NCBI GenBank assembly: GCA_032622095.1
Contig: CP136063.1
Span: 65,797,897 to 65,861,896, forward strand
DNA: 64,000 bases
Direction of reading: 5' to 3'
Source: Siphonodentalium dalli
Lineage: Eukaryota; Mollusca; Scaphopoda; Gadilida; Siphonodentaliidae
Shown one piece after another: positions 10,501 through 20,743 of this stretch (within the stretch, counting starts at the first letter, position 1; each line of letters opens with the position of its first letter). A model generated the notes under the pieces. It was not told the origin of the DNA. It saw only the letters and a list, made by a program, of their open reading frames with translations, and did not search any database. A program made the translations under genes and the position numbers.

Positions 10501-12540
10501 ACATTTGCAGAATGAGGTGAATCAGTGTTTGATTGGCCAAATCCCAATCACTCGGCCAGGTAAACCGACGTTAATCTCCCCGACGGGTGACATATCGGAC
10601 GCTCTGTATCGTAATATCGCATCTGAACTGGGGTATGAGGTGAGGATCTCGTTACCCTTAACGCACACATCATACATGTCATGTGACACTATTCATCCAT
10701 ATAGGTTCGGTCCCTTCTTTATATGCCACTGAACCTCTTGCTCTATGCATCCTATTAATGCCAGCATCCTACCTACGACAGCAGCGTCATTGTTATCTCA
10801 TCCACCATTGCCTGTTGATGTACACTTCAGCCTGATCTGATGTTGGTATCTTCCAACCAACAAGTCTGGAAGTAGGAATGTCTGACAATATTCATCCATG
10901 TAGGTTCGGTCCCTTCTTTATATGCCACTGAACCTCTTGCTCTATGCATCCTATTAATGCCAGCATCCTACCTACGATAGCAGCGTCATTGTTATTCCAT
11001 CCACCATTGCCCGTTGATGTACACTTCAGCCTGATCTGATGTTGGTATCTTCCAACCAACAAGTCTGGAAGTAGGAGTGTCTTAACATTTGCAGAATGAG
11101 GTGAATCAGTGTTTGATTGGCCAAATCCCAATCACTCGGCCAGGTAAACCGACGTTAATCTCCCCGACGGGTGACATATCGGATGCTCTGTATCGTAATA
11201 TCGCATCTGAACTGGGGTATGAGGTGAGGATCTCGTTACCCTTAACGCACACATCATACATGTCATGTGACACTATTCATCCATATAGGTTCGGTCCCTT
11301 CTTTATATGCCACTGAACCTCTTGCTCTATGCATCCTATTAATGCCAGCATCCTACCTACGACAGCAGCTTCATTGTTATCCAATCCCCATTTGCCTGTT
11401 GATGTACACTTCAGCCTGACCTGATGTTGGTATCTTCCAACCAAAAAGTCTGGAAGTAGGAGTATCTTAACATTTGCAGAATGAGGTGAATCAGTGTTTG
11501 ATTGGCCAAATCCCAATCACTCGGCCAGGTAAACCGACGTTAATCTCCCCGACGGGTGACATATCGGATGCTCTGTATCGTAATATCGCATCTGAACTGG
11601 GGTATGAGGTGAGGATCTCGTTACCCTTAACGCACACATCATACATGTCATGTGACACTATTCATCCATATAGGTTCGGTCCCTTCTTTATATGCCACTG
11701 AACCTCTTGCTCTATGCATCCTATTAATGCCAGCATCCTACCTACGACAGCAGCTTCATTGTTATCCAATCCCCATTTGCCTGTTGATGTACACTTCAGC
11801 CTGACCTGATGTTGGTATCTTTCAACCAAAAAGTCTGGAAGTAGGAGTATCTTAACATTTGCAGAATGAGGTGAATCAGTGTTTGATTGGCCAAATCCCA
11901 ATCACTTGGCCAGGTAAACCGACGTTAATCTCCCCGACGGGTGACATATCGGACGCTCTGTATCGTAATATCGCATCTGAACTGGGGTATGAGGTGAGGA
12001 TCTCGTTACCCTTAACGCACACATCATACATGTCATGTGACACTATTCATCCATATAGGTTCGGTCCCTTCTTTATATGCCACTGAACCTCTTGCTCTAT
12101 GCATCCTATTAATGCCAGCATCCTACCTACGACAGCAGCGTCATTGTTATCTCATCCACCATTGCCTGTTGATGTATACTTCAGCCTGATCTGATGTTGG
12201 TATCTTCCAACCAACAAGTCTGGAAGTAGGAATGTCTGACAATATTCATCCATGTAGGTTCGGTCCCTTCTTTATATGCCACTGAACCTCTTGCTCTATG
12301 CATCCTATTAATGCCAGCATCTTACCTACGACAGCAGCATCATTGTTATCCAATCCACCATTGCCCGTTGATGTACACTTCAGCCTGATCTGATGTTGGT
12401 ATCTTCCAACCAACAAGTCTGGAAGTAGGAGTGTCTGACATTTGCAGAATGAGGTGATCAATGTCTGCATGTTTACAATGTGTAGCGAATTGTACTCGAG
12501 GGGTATATAGAAACTACAGTTTTATTTCTCTTTTAACCCT

Positions 12541-13414
12541 TTGAGCCTTGTCGTCCCATGTCAGAATTCACAGCGTTGGTCCCGCTTCACATAAAATCCC
12601 TTGTTTTGTCTGGTTTGCACAGGTCAACTCGCCAGGTGAAATTCTCTCTGTTTTCCTCTGTGGCCTTGTCGTCCCATCTCATGAGACACAGTGTTGGTCC
12701 TGCTTCGCGCATGAAATCTCTTGTTTTGTCTGGTTTGCACAGCTCAAGTCACCAGGTGAAATTCTCTGGTTGAAACCAGCGATACCGTATCATCACATGG
12801 CCATTAGTGCATGTGATGATCAAACAGTCTTGAGGTATACCACTGATTCTGATCTGTGGAATCGTCCTGGATTGTTACATAATTTACAACTTACCTTTTT
12901 CCTCTGTGGCCTTGTCGTCCCATCTCATAAGACACAGTGTTGGTCCTGCTTCACACATAAAATCTCTTGTTTTGTCTGGTTTGCACAGCTCAAGTCACCA
13001 GGTGATATTCTCTTGTTGAAACCAGCGATACCGTATCATCACATGGCCATTAGTGCATGTGATGAACGATCAAATAGTGTTGAGGTATACCGTTGATTCT
13101 GATCTGTGGAATTGTCCTGGATTGTTATCCCAAACAGCTTCTTGACTCACTGTCGCAGGCATGGCTGAAGCGGCATAAATCTGTGGTTGTTCTAGAATTG
13201 TGATCTTTTCTTCCATCACCAGCACTTTGCTTTCTAGTGCTGCATATTTCTGTTTCCAAACATCCAGTTCTCTTTGGTGGGTATAACTAAAATTATATAA
13301 TTTACAACATACTGTATTCCCCTGTGGCCTTGTCGTCCCATCTCAGAAGACACAGCTTTGCTCCTTCTTCGCACATAAAATCTCTTGTTTTGTACGGATT
13401 ACACAGCAAAGTTT
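12541..13414. repeat. Degenerate long tandem repeat, left part
   Basis: Three diverged copies begin GGCCTTGTCGTCCCATCTCA (about 12662, 12907, 13327; also near 12545). They continue with TCTTGTTTTGTCTGGTTTGC and a GATACCGTATCATCACATGG segment. The open frames here are by-products of the repeat. The array continues at 15590-17005 and was split by the SINE and LTR insertions. Confidence 0.75.
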
Positions 13415-13693
13415 GCCCCGGTGGTCCAGTCGGTAGAGTGCCAGGTGAATTACACCGTCACAGGCCGTCCAGCGCTGAAGAAGCTGGTTCGAATCCCATT
13501 ATAAGGAGGGTGACCGGAATCGTGTATCTGGGCAAGTTTGTCAGTTGCTTTCCGGGGTCAGTGGTTTCTACACGCAGTGGGATGATTTCTCGTTGAAATT
13601 AAGCCTCTGCGTGGTCTTTCCTCCACCCGTAAAATTGACAACGTCGTGTGTGGCCTAGCGGCTAGAACGACGATAAATCCTAACAAACCAAAC
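13415..13693 (+). mobile_element. tRNA-derived SINE
   Basis: The 5' part has pol III promoter boxes: an A-box-like TGGTCCAGTCGGTAGAGTG (from about 13422) and a B box GGTTCGAATCC matching the consensus exactly (13486-13496). A non-tRNA body follows. The 3' end, GGCTAGAACGACGATAAATC then CTAACAAACCAAAC, resembles the 3' end of the LINE at 22090-22125 (GCTAAAACGACGTTAAACCC). This implies borrowed LINE machinery. It is not a functional tRNA gene, because the anticodon arm and acceptor stem cannot be folded. The LTR element at 13694 has inserted into its tail. Confidence 0.7.
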
Positions 13694-13854
13694 TGTAATT
13701 ATTAGACTTCATAGGATATAGAATTTAATATAGCATCAAGCAGATAGATATTAATGCAGAAGTCCCGTGTATTCTCACGCATCAGGTTATATATAAGCGG
13801 GTTGTCCCATTGTCTATATGGGTGCTATATTGGCTCTATGCATTAAATGTCACA
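13694..13854 (-). repeat. 3' LTR of the Gypsy-type element
   Basis: Direct repeat of 15426-15588. A purine-rich tract on the minus strand (complement of TCTCCTCCCTT, 13855-13865) lies immediately upstream in element orientation. Confidence 0.85.
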
Positions 13855-13904
13855 TCTCCTCCCTTAAGATCTTGAAATTAGTTTATGTGTATTCTGCTTC
13901 ACGT

Positions 13905-14490
13905 GACCTCTGCAACAAGGTTAACCACTTCCGGTCCGTTTGCCGAAGCAAGAAAGTGCATTATGTTGAAAGTGCACCGATCAAAAATTCCGAGGAAACG
14001 TTCTATGTTGGAAGCATTGACAATCAAATGGACAATGGACGCAATTGGTTGTTGACACACGTGTCGGAGTAAGGAACATTCCTATTAAATTCAAATTAGA
14101 CACGGGTGCTCAAGTAAACGTTCTCAACTTCAAAGACTATAAACTGGTAACTCAGAAACCATTGTCAAAATGTAAGAAAACGTTAACAGCATACAATAAT
14201 CAGCGAATCAACGTTGTTGGCGAATGCAGACTACCGATAAACATTGGTAATACATCAAACATGATCACGTTTGTCGTTGTAAATGAAGACAGCATGTCAA
14301 TCTTAGGCCTCGAAGCATGTGACAAACTAAAGCTGATTAAAAAACTGTGCGCTGTAGAAAATTCATCCATGGAAAATGAATCCTTGGACAATTCCGGGGA
14401 AAATTCACTATATGGTGAATACGAAGATGTGTTTGACACTCATTTAGATGGGTTACATGAAGCAGAATACACAGACATTCTATGTTGGAA
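13905..14490 (+). pseudogene. Retropepsin-like protease fragment, inverted relative to Gag
   Basis: The plus-strand frame starts in the second zinc knuckle (CNKVNHFRSVC) and shifts frame near 14045-14075. It then reads the aspartic protease core with the active-site motif LDTGAQVNVL (about 14092-14125) and ILGLEACDKL (about 14300), the usual ILG flap-end motif. An EDVF segment, typical of the linker before reverse transcriptase, is near 14425. Its sequence overlaps that of the minus-strand Gag end, so the element contains two partial copies in opposite orientation. Confidence 0.75.
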
Positions 14491-14610
14491 GCATTGACAA
14501 TCAAATGGACAATGGACACAATTGGACTGTTCCTTACTCCGACACGTGTGTCAACAATCCAATTGCGTCCATTGTCCATTTGATTGTCAATGCTTCCAAC
14601 ATAGAATGTT
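14475..14610. repeat. Inverted repeat (fold-back) inside the LTR element
   Basis: Arms 14475-14525 and 14559-14610 are nearly exact reverse complements (TTCTATGTTGGAAGCATTGA on both strands) with a ~33-bp spacer. This is the junction where Gag and protease orientations meet. Confidence 0.85.
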
Positions 14611-15415
14611 TCCTCGGAATTTTCGATCGGTGCACTTTCAACATAATGCACAAACGGACCGGAAGTGGTTAACCTTGTTGCAGAGGTTATATGTCTTTCC
14701 ATACGCCGGGCATTGCTTTTTAGCGTGCGACAGCCCACACCACTTGCAGTTACGAATTTCTGAAGATGTGCCATTACTTACAGTTTTTCGTTTAGTCCAT
14801 TTATCATTAGAATTATGTCCCTTTGATCGAAAATCACATCTCTTGTCATTTTTCACAGAATGTACTTCTCCCGGTACACTAGCACTTGCTGCTGATATCT
14901 TATTTAACTGTTCATAACACTTTCGTGTACCCTGCAAATGTTCACTTTGTCTAGAGTGATATCTGCTTCACGCAACAGTTTTTCTTTAACCTGCAAGCTG
15001 CTAATACCAACTACGATTTGGTCACAGATATTCTCCTCCATCGATGCACCAAATTCACACTTTTGTAATTGTGTCTGTAATTCCATGAGGAAAGTTTCAA
15101 ACTGTCTGCCGTCTTGCTTCAATGATCTGAATATGTGTCTTTCAAATGTCTTATTACCTTTTCCAACAAAGTGATCATTGAACTTTTTGAACAGTTCAGC
15201 AACGTCGTAGCGTCCACAATGCCATCAAATGTGTTAAATATCGTCCTCCCTTTGTCACCAATTAGATGCAGGAGTAGAGCCTTTTTAACAGCATGGCTCT
15301 TATCGGCCCCAGATGCAGTCAAATACAAGTCAAAGCATTGTTTGAAGCGTGCCCAATTTTCAACATTGGAGCCATCTGCGACAATTAGAGGCTTAGGTGG
15401 CGGAAGTCCTTCCAT
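14560..15415 (-). pseudogene. Gag-like polyprotein fragment (capsid plus zinc knuckles), frameshifted
   Basis: The frame begins at ATG 15415 (MEGLPPPKPLIVADG) and reads as a Gypsy/Ty3-type capsid N-terminus with NWARFKQCFDLYL. It shifts frame near 15119 (QDGRQFETFLMELQTQLQKC) and again near 14904-14937. A CCHC-like region then follows (CKWCGLSHAKKQCPAYGK and CNKVNHFRSVC, about 14640-14760). A short linker (HYVESAPIENSEETF) leads toward the protease start and ends at a fold-back point near 14559. The role in the family is packaging RNA into virus-like particles. This copy is broken. Confidence 0.75.
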
Positions 15416-15425
15416 TCTGACACCA
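15415..15425 (-). other. Primer-binding site
   Basis: TGGTGTCAGAA on the minus strand directly abuts the 5' LTR, a PBS sequence widespread in Gypsy elements. The Gag start codon (15413-15415) overlaps its last base. Confidence 0.75.
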
Positions 15426-15588
15426 TGTAATTATTAGACTTCGTTGGATATAGAATTTAATATAGCATCAAGCAGATAGATATGAATACAGAAAAGTCCT
15501 GTGTATTCTCACGCATCAGGTTATATATAAGCGGGTTGTCCCATTGTCTATGTGGGTGCTATATTGGCTCTATGTATTAAATGTCACA
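15426..15588 (-). repeat. 5' LTR of the Gypsy-type element
   Basis: On the minus strand it starts TGTGACATTTAATACATAGA and ends TAATAATTACA, the usual TG...CA boundaries. It is 163 bp against 161 bp for its partner and differs at roughly a dozen positions and small indels, so the insertion is not very recent. Confidence 0.85.
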
Positions 15589-15640
15589 CAAACTTTGGTG
15601 GGTATAATTAAAATTATATAATTTACAACTTACTGTAATC

Positions 15641-16420
15641 CTCTGTGGCCTTGTCGTCCCATCTCATAAGACGCAGTGTTGGTCCTGCTTCACTCTGTGG
15701 CCTTGTCGTCCCATCTCATAAGACGCAGTGTTGGTCCTGCTTCACTCTGTGGCCTTGTCATCCCATCTCATAAGACGCAGTGTTGGTCCTGCTTCACTCT
15801 GTGGCCTTGTCGTCCCATCTCATAAGACGCAGTGTTGGTCCTGCTTCACTCTGTGGCCTTGTCGTCCCATCTCATAAGACTCAGTGTTGGTCCTGCTTCA
15901 CTCTGTGGCCTTGTCGTCCCATCTCATAAGACGCAGTGTTGGTCCTGCTTCACTCTGTGGCCTTGTCGTCCCATCTTATAAGACTCAGTGTTGGTCCTGC
16001 TTCACTCTGTGGCCTTGTCGTCCCATCTCATAAGACTCAGTGTTGGTCCTCCTTCACTCTGTGGCCTTGTCGTCCCATCTCATAAGACTCAGTGTTGGTC
16101 CTGCTTCACTCTGTGGCCTTGTCGTCCCATCTCATAAGACTCAGTGTTGGTCCTGCTTCACTCTGTGGCCTTGTCGTCCCATCTCATAAGACGCAGTGTT
16201 GGTCCTGCTTCACTCTGTGGCCTTGTCGTCCCATCTTATAAGACTCAGTGTTGGTCCTGCTTCACTCTGTGGCCTTGTCGTCCCATCTCATAAGACTCAG
16301 TGTTGGTCCTGCTTCCCTCTGTGGCCTTGTCGTCCCATCTCATAAGACTCAGTGTTGGTCCTGCTTCACTCTGTGGCCTTGTCGTCCCATCTCATAAGAC
16401 GCAGTGTTGGTCCTGCTTCA
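15641..16420. repeat. 52-bp minisatellite, 15 copies
   Basis: Starts at 15641, 15693 and onward every 52 bp, ending at 16420, which is exactly 15 units of CTCTGTGGCCTTGTCGTCCC plus 32 bp. Variants alternate between AAGACGCAG and AAGACTCAG, with one CATCTTATAAG variant recurring. The unit is the start segment of the longer 12.5-17 kb repeat, locally amplified. 52 is not a multiple of 3, so no repeated protein is encoded. Confidence 0.95.
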
Positions 16421-17022
16421 CTGTAATCCTCTGTGGCCTTATCGTCCCATCTCATAAGACAGTGTTGGTCCTGCTTCGCACATAAAATCTCTTGTTTTGT
16501 CTGGTTTGCACAGCTCAAGTCTCCAGGTGAAATTCTCCAGTGGTAACCAGCGATACTATATCATCACATGGCCATTAGTGCATGTGATGAACGATCGAAC
16601 AGTCTTGAGGTATACCGCTGATTCTGATCTGTGGAATCATCCTAGATTGTTATCCCAAATAGCTGCTCGATTGTCACTCTCGCAGGTGTGGCTGAAGCAG
16701 CAGAAATCTGTGGTTCTAGAATGGTGATCTTTTCTTCCATCACCAGCACTTTGCTTTCTAGTGCTGCATATTTCTGTTTCCAAACATCCAGTTCTCTTTG
16801 GTGGATATAATTAAAATGACATAATTTACAATTTACCTTTTTCCTCTGTGGCCTTGTCATCCCATCTCATAAGACAGTGTTGGTCCTGCTTCGCACATAA
16901 AATCCCTTATTTTGTCTGGTTTGCACAGATCAACTCGCCAGGTGAAATTCTCTGGTTGTAACCAGCGATACTATATCATCACATGGCCATGATTGCGTGT
17001 GATGATTGATTGATTGATTGAT
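16421..17022. repeat. Degenerate long tandem repeat, right part, ending in (TGAT)n
   Basis: Two further copies of the unit at 12.5-13.4 kb (starting about 16430 and 16850), then a GATT microsatellite (17003-17022). The microsatellite is the reverse complement of the (AATC)n tail type seen on the LINE. Confidence 0.7.
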
Positions 17023-17701
17023 TTTTTATATAAAGACATACATGTATATTGTTTTAACAGGTTACAAATATAATAAATTACAAGCAAATAAAAAGGAGTT
17101 TTTAACATAATTTCAGTTGTTAGGCTATATAAGATATCGCAAATTTTGAAACAAAAATGAGGCTATAAAGAAATCAAAGTGAATACCAATGGTATGATGG
17201 CTGAAATTTAGAAAAATCGTAGAGTACATGTACGGCTAGATATCGGGGATGGCACAAAAAGCACTCGAAGGCTTAATTCCATTGTGGTCCCCTGATATGC
17301 TACCGGCCACGAGGCAGACAATATAGTTACCACGAAATTCTCCATTTTGATACTAAAAAATAATGGTAATGACATCAATGTTAATATATTGATATTTTAC
17401 ATTGATAAAGCCATCATCAATGTGGATAAAATAATTTATCATCATAAGTGCTACATTTACAAGTAATCTTATGATTGTGAATATGTTTATTTTAAAAGAA
17501 ATGTTCTTTTCACCGACCAGGTGGATGAGACGCCTGGCAGATCCATTTAACATAACAAGTCTGACACTCGTCTCATTCACCTGGTCTATGAATACTGACC
17601 GATATAATATTATATTAATATTAATGCTGCTGCAAGAGGTGCCTGTGGGTTCTGTGTCGGTTCGGTGACTTTGTAAATGATGGAAAACAAATACTAATCA
17701 A
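17023..17701. other. No gene; contains an 18-bp inverted repeat at 17515-17586
   Basis: AT-rich sequence. GACCAGGTGGATGAGACG (17515-17532) is matched by its reverse complement at 17569-17586 with one mismatch, forming an 18-bp stem with a 36-base loop. The LINE 5' end probably lies in the last 100 bases. Confidence 0.55.
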
Positions 17702-18013
17702 AACAAGCCAATTGTTGCTCCAAGTAAAAAGAAGGAAATTCTAAGTACACCACAGCTCCACCCTCCTTCCCAGAGGATGAGTAAGACTGAAAAGTCCAAA
17801 GACCAATTTGAAACTATGTCTGGTGACATAATAAAATTCACCCCACTTAGATCCCAAATTGAGATAGCTGATACTGAAATGATGGATAGTCAATCCACAG
17901 GGGAGATAAATCCCTCCCTTGGACTATCCAAACCAGAATCATCCAGACCTCCACCAGATCCCGACATCAAGATTCGGAATGGGGTGGAGATCACAAAAAT
18001 TACCCCACCATAA
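17702..18013 (+). pseudogene. LINE ORF1 C-terminal fragment
   Basis: The frame is open from about 17702, in phase with ATG 17777, and runs to TAA 18011-18013, only 2 bp before the ORF2 start. It is rich in Lys, Ser and Pro, with no zinc knuckle in the part that remains. Position and spacing make it ORF1, whose product would bind LINE RNA. The N-terminal portion is missing. Confidence 0.55.
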
Positions 18014-18015
18014 TC

Positions 18016-18956
18016 ATGGCTCACAAAATCGTACAATGGAATGTTCGAGGTTTTAAAAATAATCACTCAGAAGTAGCCTTATTGACTACCCTGCAGTTAT
18101 TTGTCTTCAGGAAACACACCTGAAACAAACAGACTCTATATCCCTAAAACATTATCAGATATACTCAAAATATGGTCCAGTTGGAACAGATGGTAGGGCC
18201 ACAGGTGGCTCAAGTTTCTTAGTGAAAAATACTATCATTCATAGCACTGTACAACTCAATACAAATATCCAAGCAGTTGCATTAAGAATTACACTATCCA
18301 AAACTATCACAGTTTGTTCAGTTTATATACCTCCAAAGTCATCTCCTACAGAACAAGATTTTATAAACCTCACATCCCAACTTCCTTCACCATATATTTT
18401 ACTAGGAGATTTCAATGCGCATAACTCACTTTGGGATGACTCTTGTATCCATACAGATACACAAGGTAATATTGTTGAAATTTTTTTAGGCCATCTACAG
18501 CTATGCATTTTTAATGACGGAAATCCAACCTTCATACATTCAGGAAACGGATCATACACTGCCATAGACCTTACCCTATCTCAAGGTGAGATCTTCGCAG
18601 ATTTTGACTGGAATATCTGCAGCGATCTACACAGTAGTGATCACTTTCCTATTATCATTGAAAGTAAGCAACCAGAACACGACCCTCACCAATATTGGAA
18701 ATTTAATAAAGCAGATTGGACACTATTCCAACAAAGATGTGAAGAAAGAATTATCTCTGATGCCTTCGCAGATACAGTCAATCAGATTGCTACTTTCAAT
18801 GATATACTTACTAGTATTGCTGAAGAAACAATACCAAAATCCTCGACAAATTCATTTAAACGTAATCCATGGTTTGATGAGGATATTAAACAATCCATTC
18901 ATCACAGAAAGAGAGCAGAACGACAATACCGTCGTTTTCCCTGTCTGTCAAATTAA
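18016..18956 (+). pseudogene. LINE ORF2, apurinic endonuclease domain
   Basis: The frame starts at ATG 18016 (MAHKIVQWNVRGF) and shifts once near 18080-18095. It then carries ICLQETHL, GDFNAHN (about 18405) and SDHFPI (about 18640), the conserved APE blocks with the catalytic Asp-Asn and Asp-His. The family role is nicking target DNA for primed reverse transcription. The frame ends at TAA 18954-18956 and coding continues in shifted frames toward RT. Confidence 0.85.
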
Positions 18957-19072
18957 AATAATATGAGACAGTGTCGAGCTGTCACCAAACGTCTCATCTG
19001 TAACAAGAAGAAAACATCATGGCGTAAATTCGTCAATAATATCACAAAACTCCCACGAGAAAAGTTTGGCAG

Positions 19073-20743
19073 ATGATAAATAAAATTCGTGGAAAAAACG
19101 CAAGACAAGGAGTTAAACATCTTCTAGAGGGAACTACTTCATTCACTGATATTCCAGAAATAGCTAACAAATTGGGTGCTACCATGGGCAAAAACTCTTC
19201 AGCAAATAATTACACTGCTGATTTTAAACGACATAAGAAAACGGCGGAAAAAACAAAATTGAATTTTAGGTCTACAAATGCTGAAGATTACAATAAACCG
19301 TTTCCATTGATAGAATTGGAAGATTCACTATCACAATCGCATGATACTGTGGCAGGCCCGGATGACATCCCCTATCAATTATTGAAACATTTACCAAATG
19401 CTTCCAAAGCTGCCCTGTTGAAGATTTTTAACACGATCTGGAAATCTGGAAATTTCCCAACCATTTGGAAACAAGCTAATGTTATACCGATTCCAAAAGC
19501 AGGAAAAGATCATACAAATCCTACGAATTATCGACCCATTGCTCTTACAAGCTGTGTTTGTAAGACAATGGAACGGATGGTGAATAATCGACTGGTCTGG
19601 TTTTTAGAAACAAATAATTTAATTTCAAACTTGCAATGTGGTTTTAGAAAGCATAGAAGCACACTCGACCACCTTGTGCGCCTAGAAACATATATACGTG
19701 AAGCTTTCATAAAACAACAACATGCAGTCGCAGTGTTTTTCGACTTAGAAAAAGCATATGACACCACTTGGAAGTATGGAATTTTGAAAGACCTATCTGA
19801 TATGGGTCTTAGGGGCAGACTGCCTGTTTTTATTCTCAATTTCTTGAAGGATAGAACCTTCAAAGTTAAAGTTGGATCTACACTATCTGATCCTTTTATC
19901 CAAGAGATGGGGGTTCCACAGGGAAGTATACTCTCTGTAACCCTTTTTAGTATCAAGATCAACAGTATTGTTAAAACACTCCCAAAGGATGTTCTAGGAT
20001 CACTATATGTAGATGATTTTGTAATATGCTATAGCAGCAAGCATATGGCAACTATAGAAAGACAACTACAGCTATGCCTTAACAAACTTACTGATTGGTC
20101 AAAAAGAAATGGTTTTAAATTTTCAATATCCAAAACAAAGTGTGTGCACTTTTGTAGGAAACGTAAACAACATGACCATCCTGTTTTAAAACTTGATAAG
20201 GACCAACTTGTCGTTGTTGATAAAACAAAATTTCTGGGTCTCATTTTTGACCGGAGACTTACATTTAGGTCACACATTGAGGATCTGAAGACTCGTTGTC
20301 TCAGAACTCTCAATTTGTTGAAAGTTTTATCTAACAATTCATGGGGTTCTGACTTCACTGTTCTGATACATTTATATAGATCACTCATACGTTCAAAACT
20401 TGACTACGGGTCAATAGTGTATGCCTCTTCATGTAAATCATACCTCAAAAAACTGGATACTATCCATCATCAAGGTCTCCGTTTGTGTCTTGGGGCTTTT
20501 CGTACTTCTCCTGTAGAGAGTTTATACATGGAAGCAAATGAACCATCATTACATGATCGTCGTTTGAAGCTTAGTCTTCAATATACTGCTCAGCTAGCAT
20601 TTGGCGTACGAATGGAAGAGCACATACAAAATACAGGTATCGATTTTATAGATGTAGCTCAATACAAATTGCCAAGAGCACCTCCGTGGCTCTCAAAACG
20701 ACCCGTAGTTCATTCCGAATTACATAGTTTGAAGAAAAAGTAA
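19073..20743 (+). pseudogene. LINE ORF2, reverse transcriptase domain
   Basis: This 556-residue open frame contains the RT blocks in order: ANVIPIPKAGKDHTNPTNYR (block 1), CGFRKHRSTLDHL, FFDLEKAYDT (block A Asp), GVPQGSILS (block B) and LYVDDF (block C, a YVDD variant of YADD). A finger/thumb region follows. An upstream frameshift near 19060-19075 separates it from the endonuclease. It ends at a TAA (20741-20743) that lies in frame with the RNase H that follows, so one substitution probably created the stop. Confidence 0.92.

Larger units (their letters stand above)
4860..12470 (-). repeat. Higher-order satellite built from a decayed SRCR domain, ~385-bp unit
   Basis: About 15 copies of a ~385-bp unit are marked by GTAAACCGACGTTAATCTCC (near 4927, 5312, 6572, 6959, 7519, 7904, 8464, 8849, 9231, 9791, 10176, 10561, 11145, 11530, 11915). 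On the minus strand each unit contains, in order, the blocks of a scavenger receptor cysteine-rich domain. They are VEVYINGQW or AEVYINGQW (for example 7763-7792), then GGWNNNDAAVVGRML (about 7715-7762), then SVAYKEGTEPIWMNSVT (about 7636-7690). These correspond to the family motifs (V)EVYHNGQWG, WDNNDAAVVCRMLG and FGxGxGPIWMDxVxC. The blocks lie in different frames, the GTVCDD stretch after GQW is missing, and the VVCR cysteine is Gly. The domain was therefore dead before amplification. Higher-order periods of 945, 1327, 584 and 385 bp are present. Confidence 0.6.
13694..15588 (-). mobile_element. Compact Gypsy-type LTR retrotransposon remnant, 1.9 kb
   Basis: Two direct LTRs (13694-13854 and 15426-15588) bound the element. 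A 5-bp direct repeat CAAAC flanks it (13689-13693 and 15589-15593). On the minus strand the 5' LTR is followed by the primer-binding site TGGTGTCAGAA, then a Gag-like frame. The 3' LTR is preceded by a purine tract AAGGGAGGAGA. Reverse transcriptase, RNase H and integrase are absent. The protease region lies in the opposite orientation to Gag, so the interior is both deleted and inverted. It cannot move on its own. Confidence 0.85.

Noticed and set aside
4860-12086. Plus-strand frames of 75-79 residues repeated through the satellite (PTGDISDALYRN type)
   Set aside because: They repeat only because the DNA repeats. No splice sites join them, and the recognisable protein signal (SRCR) is on the minus strand.
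12530-12550. Second piggyBac end at TTAACCCTTTGAG
   Set aside because: Only 13 bases match the end at 22126. The palindrome and the rest of the terminus are absent.
13415-13500. Possible tRNA gene
   Set aside because: The A and B boxes are good, but there is no acceptor stem or anticodon arm, and the sequence continues into a SINE body and tail.
15641-16420. CRISPR-like regular repeats
   Set aside because: There are no unique spacers. The 52-bp units are directly adjacent and this is animal DNA.
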